From Asaia bogorensis (GTDB lineage Bacteria > Pseudomonadota > Alphaproteobacteria > Acetobacterales > Acetobacteraceae): a stretch of DNA of 7,299 nucleotides. Positions within the stretch are counted from its first letter, which is position 1. Every line of letters begins with the position of its first letter. Both the position numbers and the translations under genes were made by a program. The stretch lies in NCBI GenBank assembly GCA_945874515.1, contig CAMCHA010000117.1, positions 1-7,299 of the forward strand, read 5' to 3'. The notes beneath the pieces were generated by a model, which saw nothing but the letters and a program-made list of their open reading frames with translations, did not search any database and was not told where the DNA came from. Of this stretch, positions 6,450 to 7,299 are shown piece after piece.

Positions 6450-6491
6450 TAGAGCGGGTTGCGTGAACCCATGTGAACGCAACACGCTCTA
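6450..6491. repeat. Imperfect palindrome 2, probable related dispersed repeat
   Basis: TAGAGCG (6450-6456) pairs with CGCTCTA (6485-6491); after one G/A mismatch, GTTGCGT (6458-6464) pairs with ACGCAAC (6477-6483), leaving a 12-base loop. The TAGAGC end matches that of palindrome 1, only nine bases away, but the inner sequence is different. In leftward transcription it lies 35 bases after the prfB stop and could stabilise the mRNA end. No T-run follows. Confidence 0.62.
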
Positions 6492-6492
6492 A

Positions 6493-6523
6493 GCCTGAAT
6501 GGGCCGGCCGTGAAAGCTCAGGC
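6493..6523 (-). terminator. Weak stem-loop just after prfB
   Basis: GCCTGA (6493-6498) and TCAGGC (6518-6523) form a 6-bp stem whose loop contains the perfect palindrome GGCCGGCC (6502-6509). It begins two bases after the prfB stop codon in leftward transcription and is followed by only two T residues. It may contribute to termination together with palindrome 2; alone it is weak. Confidence 0.35.
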
Positions 6524-6525
6524 CT

Positions 6526-7299
6526 TTATAGCGCGTTGGCGCTGGCCTCACTGCGCGTCGCACCAACTCGCGAAGCTAGCGATGCAGCGAGGAATTCATC
6601 CAATTCCCCATCCAGCACCGCCGCCGGATTGCCCTTTTCAACGCCGGTACGCAAATCCTTCACCATCTGATAGGGCTGCAAGACGTAGCTGCGGATTTGG
6701 TGGCCCCAGCCGATATCGGTCTTGCCGGCTTCGGTGGCGGCCGTCACGGCTTCGCGCTTTTTCAATTCCAATTCATACAAACGCGCCTTCAGCATGCCCA
6801 TGGCGATGACGCGGTTGCGATGCTGGCTGCGATCCTGGGTAGAAGCCGCCACGATCCCGGTCGGGATATGAGTAAAGCGCACGCCCGATTCGGTCTTGTT
6901 CACATGCTGCCCGCCCGCGCCGGACGCGCGGAAGGTATCAGTCCTCAGATCGGCGGGATTAACCTCGATTTCGATCTTATCATCCACCACCGGGAAGACA
7001 TAAACCGAGGCAAAGCTGGTGTGCCTGCGCGCGGCGGAATCGAAGGGGCTGATGCGCACCAGCCGATGCACGCCGCTTTCGGTCTTGAGCCAACCATAGG
7101 CATTGGGGCCGGTGACTTGAATCGTCGCGGATTTCAGCCCGGCCTGTTCACCTGGGCTTTCTTCCGTCAGCACCACCTTATAGCCGTGCTGTTCCGCCCA
7201 GCGGGAATACATGCGCATCAGCATTTCCGCCCAATCCTGCGCTTCCGTGCCGCCGCTGCCGGAATTGACTTCCACAAAGGCGTCATTGGCATCGGCTTC
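6526..7299 (-). CDS. prfB: Peptide chain release factor 2 (RF2), N-terminal part outside window
   Basis: Class I release factor that reads UAA and UGA stop codons and triggers hydrolysis of peptidyl-tRNA on the ribosome. The visible 257 residues cover domains 2-4. The codon-recognition tripeptide S-P-F, specific for RF2 rather than RF1, is encoded at 7042-7050 in [15 protein letters not shown]. The catalytic G-G-Q is encoded at 6907-6915 in [17 protein letters not shown]. Domain 2 begins in [12 protein letters not shown], which is typical of RF2. The C-terminal part has the usual [13 protein letters not shown] and [14 protein letters not shown] stretches. The frame is open to the right edge: the GTG at 7275 is an internal valine codon, not the start. 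About 100 N-terminal residues are missing, so the presence of the programmed +1 frameshift site known in many prfB genes cannot be judged. The gene reads intact with a TAA stop at 6528-6526. Next downstream are palindromic repeats, then the AEC gene. Confidence 0.96.
   Translation of the reverse strand, partial: EADANDAFVEVNSGSGGTEAQDWAEMLMRMYSRWAEQHGYKVVLTEESPGEQAGLKSATIQVTGPNAYGWLKTESGVHRLVRISPFDSAARRHTSFASVYVFPVVDDKIEIEVNPADLRTDTFRASGAGGQHVNKTESGVRFTHIPTGIVAASTQDRSQHRNRVIAMGMLKARLYELELKKREAVTAATEAGKTDIGWGHQIRSYVLQPYQMVKDLRTGVEKGNPAAVLDGELDEFLAASLASRVGATRSEASANAL

Noticed and set aside
7273..7275. GTG at 7275 as the prfB start
   Set aside because: The frame stays open to the right edge with RF2-like residues, and RF2 proteins have about 100 residues before this point.

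Overview
The window looks like chromosomal DNA of a high-GC alphaproteobacterium. The protein-coding style, the abundance of GC-rich codons, and a TctA-type transporter beside small split thiamine-diphosphate (ThDP) enzymes would fit an Acetobacteraceae/Rhodospirillales member such as a Roseomonas-like organism. That placement is inferred from overall character, not from a marker gene search. No mobile element, tRNA, rRNA or CRISPR array is visible. Coding density is high.

The left part (1-4158) is read rightward and looks like one transcription unit entering from outside the window. It holds a tripartite tricarboxylate transporter (TTT) permease in which a TctA-like large subunit is fused to a TctB-like small subunit (5' end cut off). 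A PrpF/GalD-type tautomerase (4-oxalomesaconate tautomerase-like) starts inside the permease stop codon. After a 45-bp gap comes a twin-arginine-exported WD40-type beta-propeller protein whose base composition is clearly lower in GC than its neighbours.

A 77-bp convergent intergenic region (4159-4235) carries a perfect 10-bp-stem hairpin, probably a shared terminator, and a second smaller hairpin.

The right part (4236-7299) is read leftward. From upstream to downstream it holds prfB (peptide chain release factor 2, N-terminal part outside the window), a 149-bp gap with two long imperfect palindromes that look like dispersed intergenic repeats, an AEC-family transporter, and two overlapping genes for the alpha (Pyr) and beta (PP) halves of a sulfopyruvate/phosphonopyruvate-decarboxylase-like ThDP enzyme.

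Functionally, the left operon probably imports and isomerises a di- or tricarboxylate. The right operon probably decarboxylates a 2-oxo acid and moves an organic anion through the AEC carrier. Whether the two operons serve the same compound is speculation. prfB is an unrelated housekeeping neighbour. I found no strong evidence for an undescribed defence or mobile system. The least explained items are the exported propeller gene, the unknown substrate of the split ThDP enzyme, and the paired palindromic repeats.
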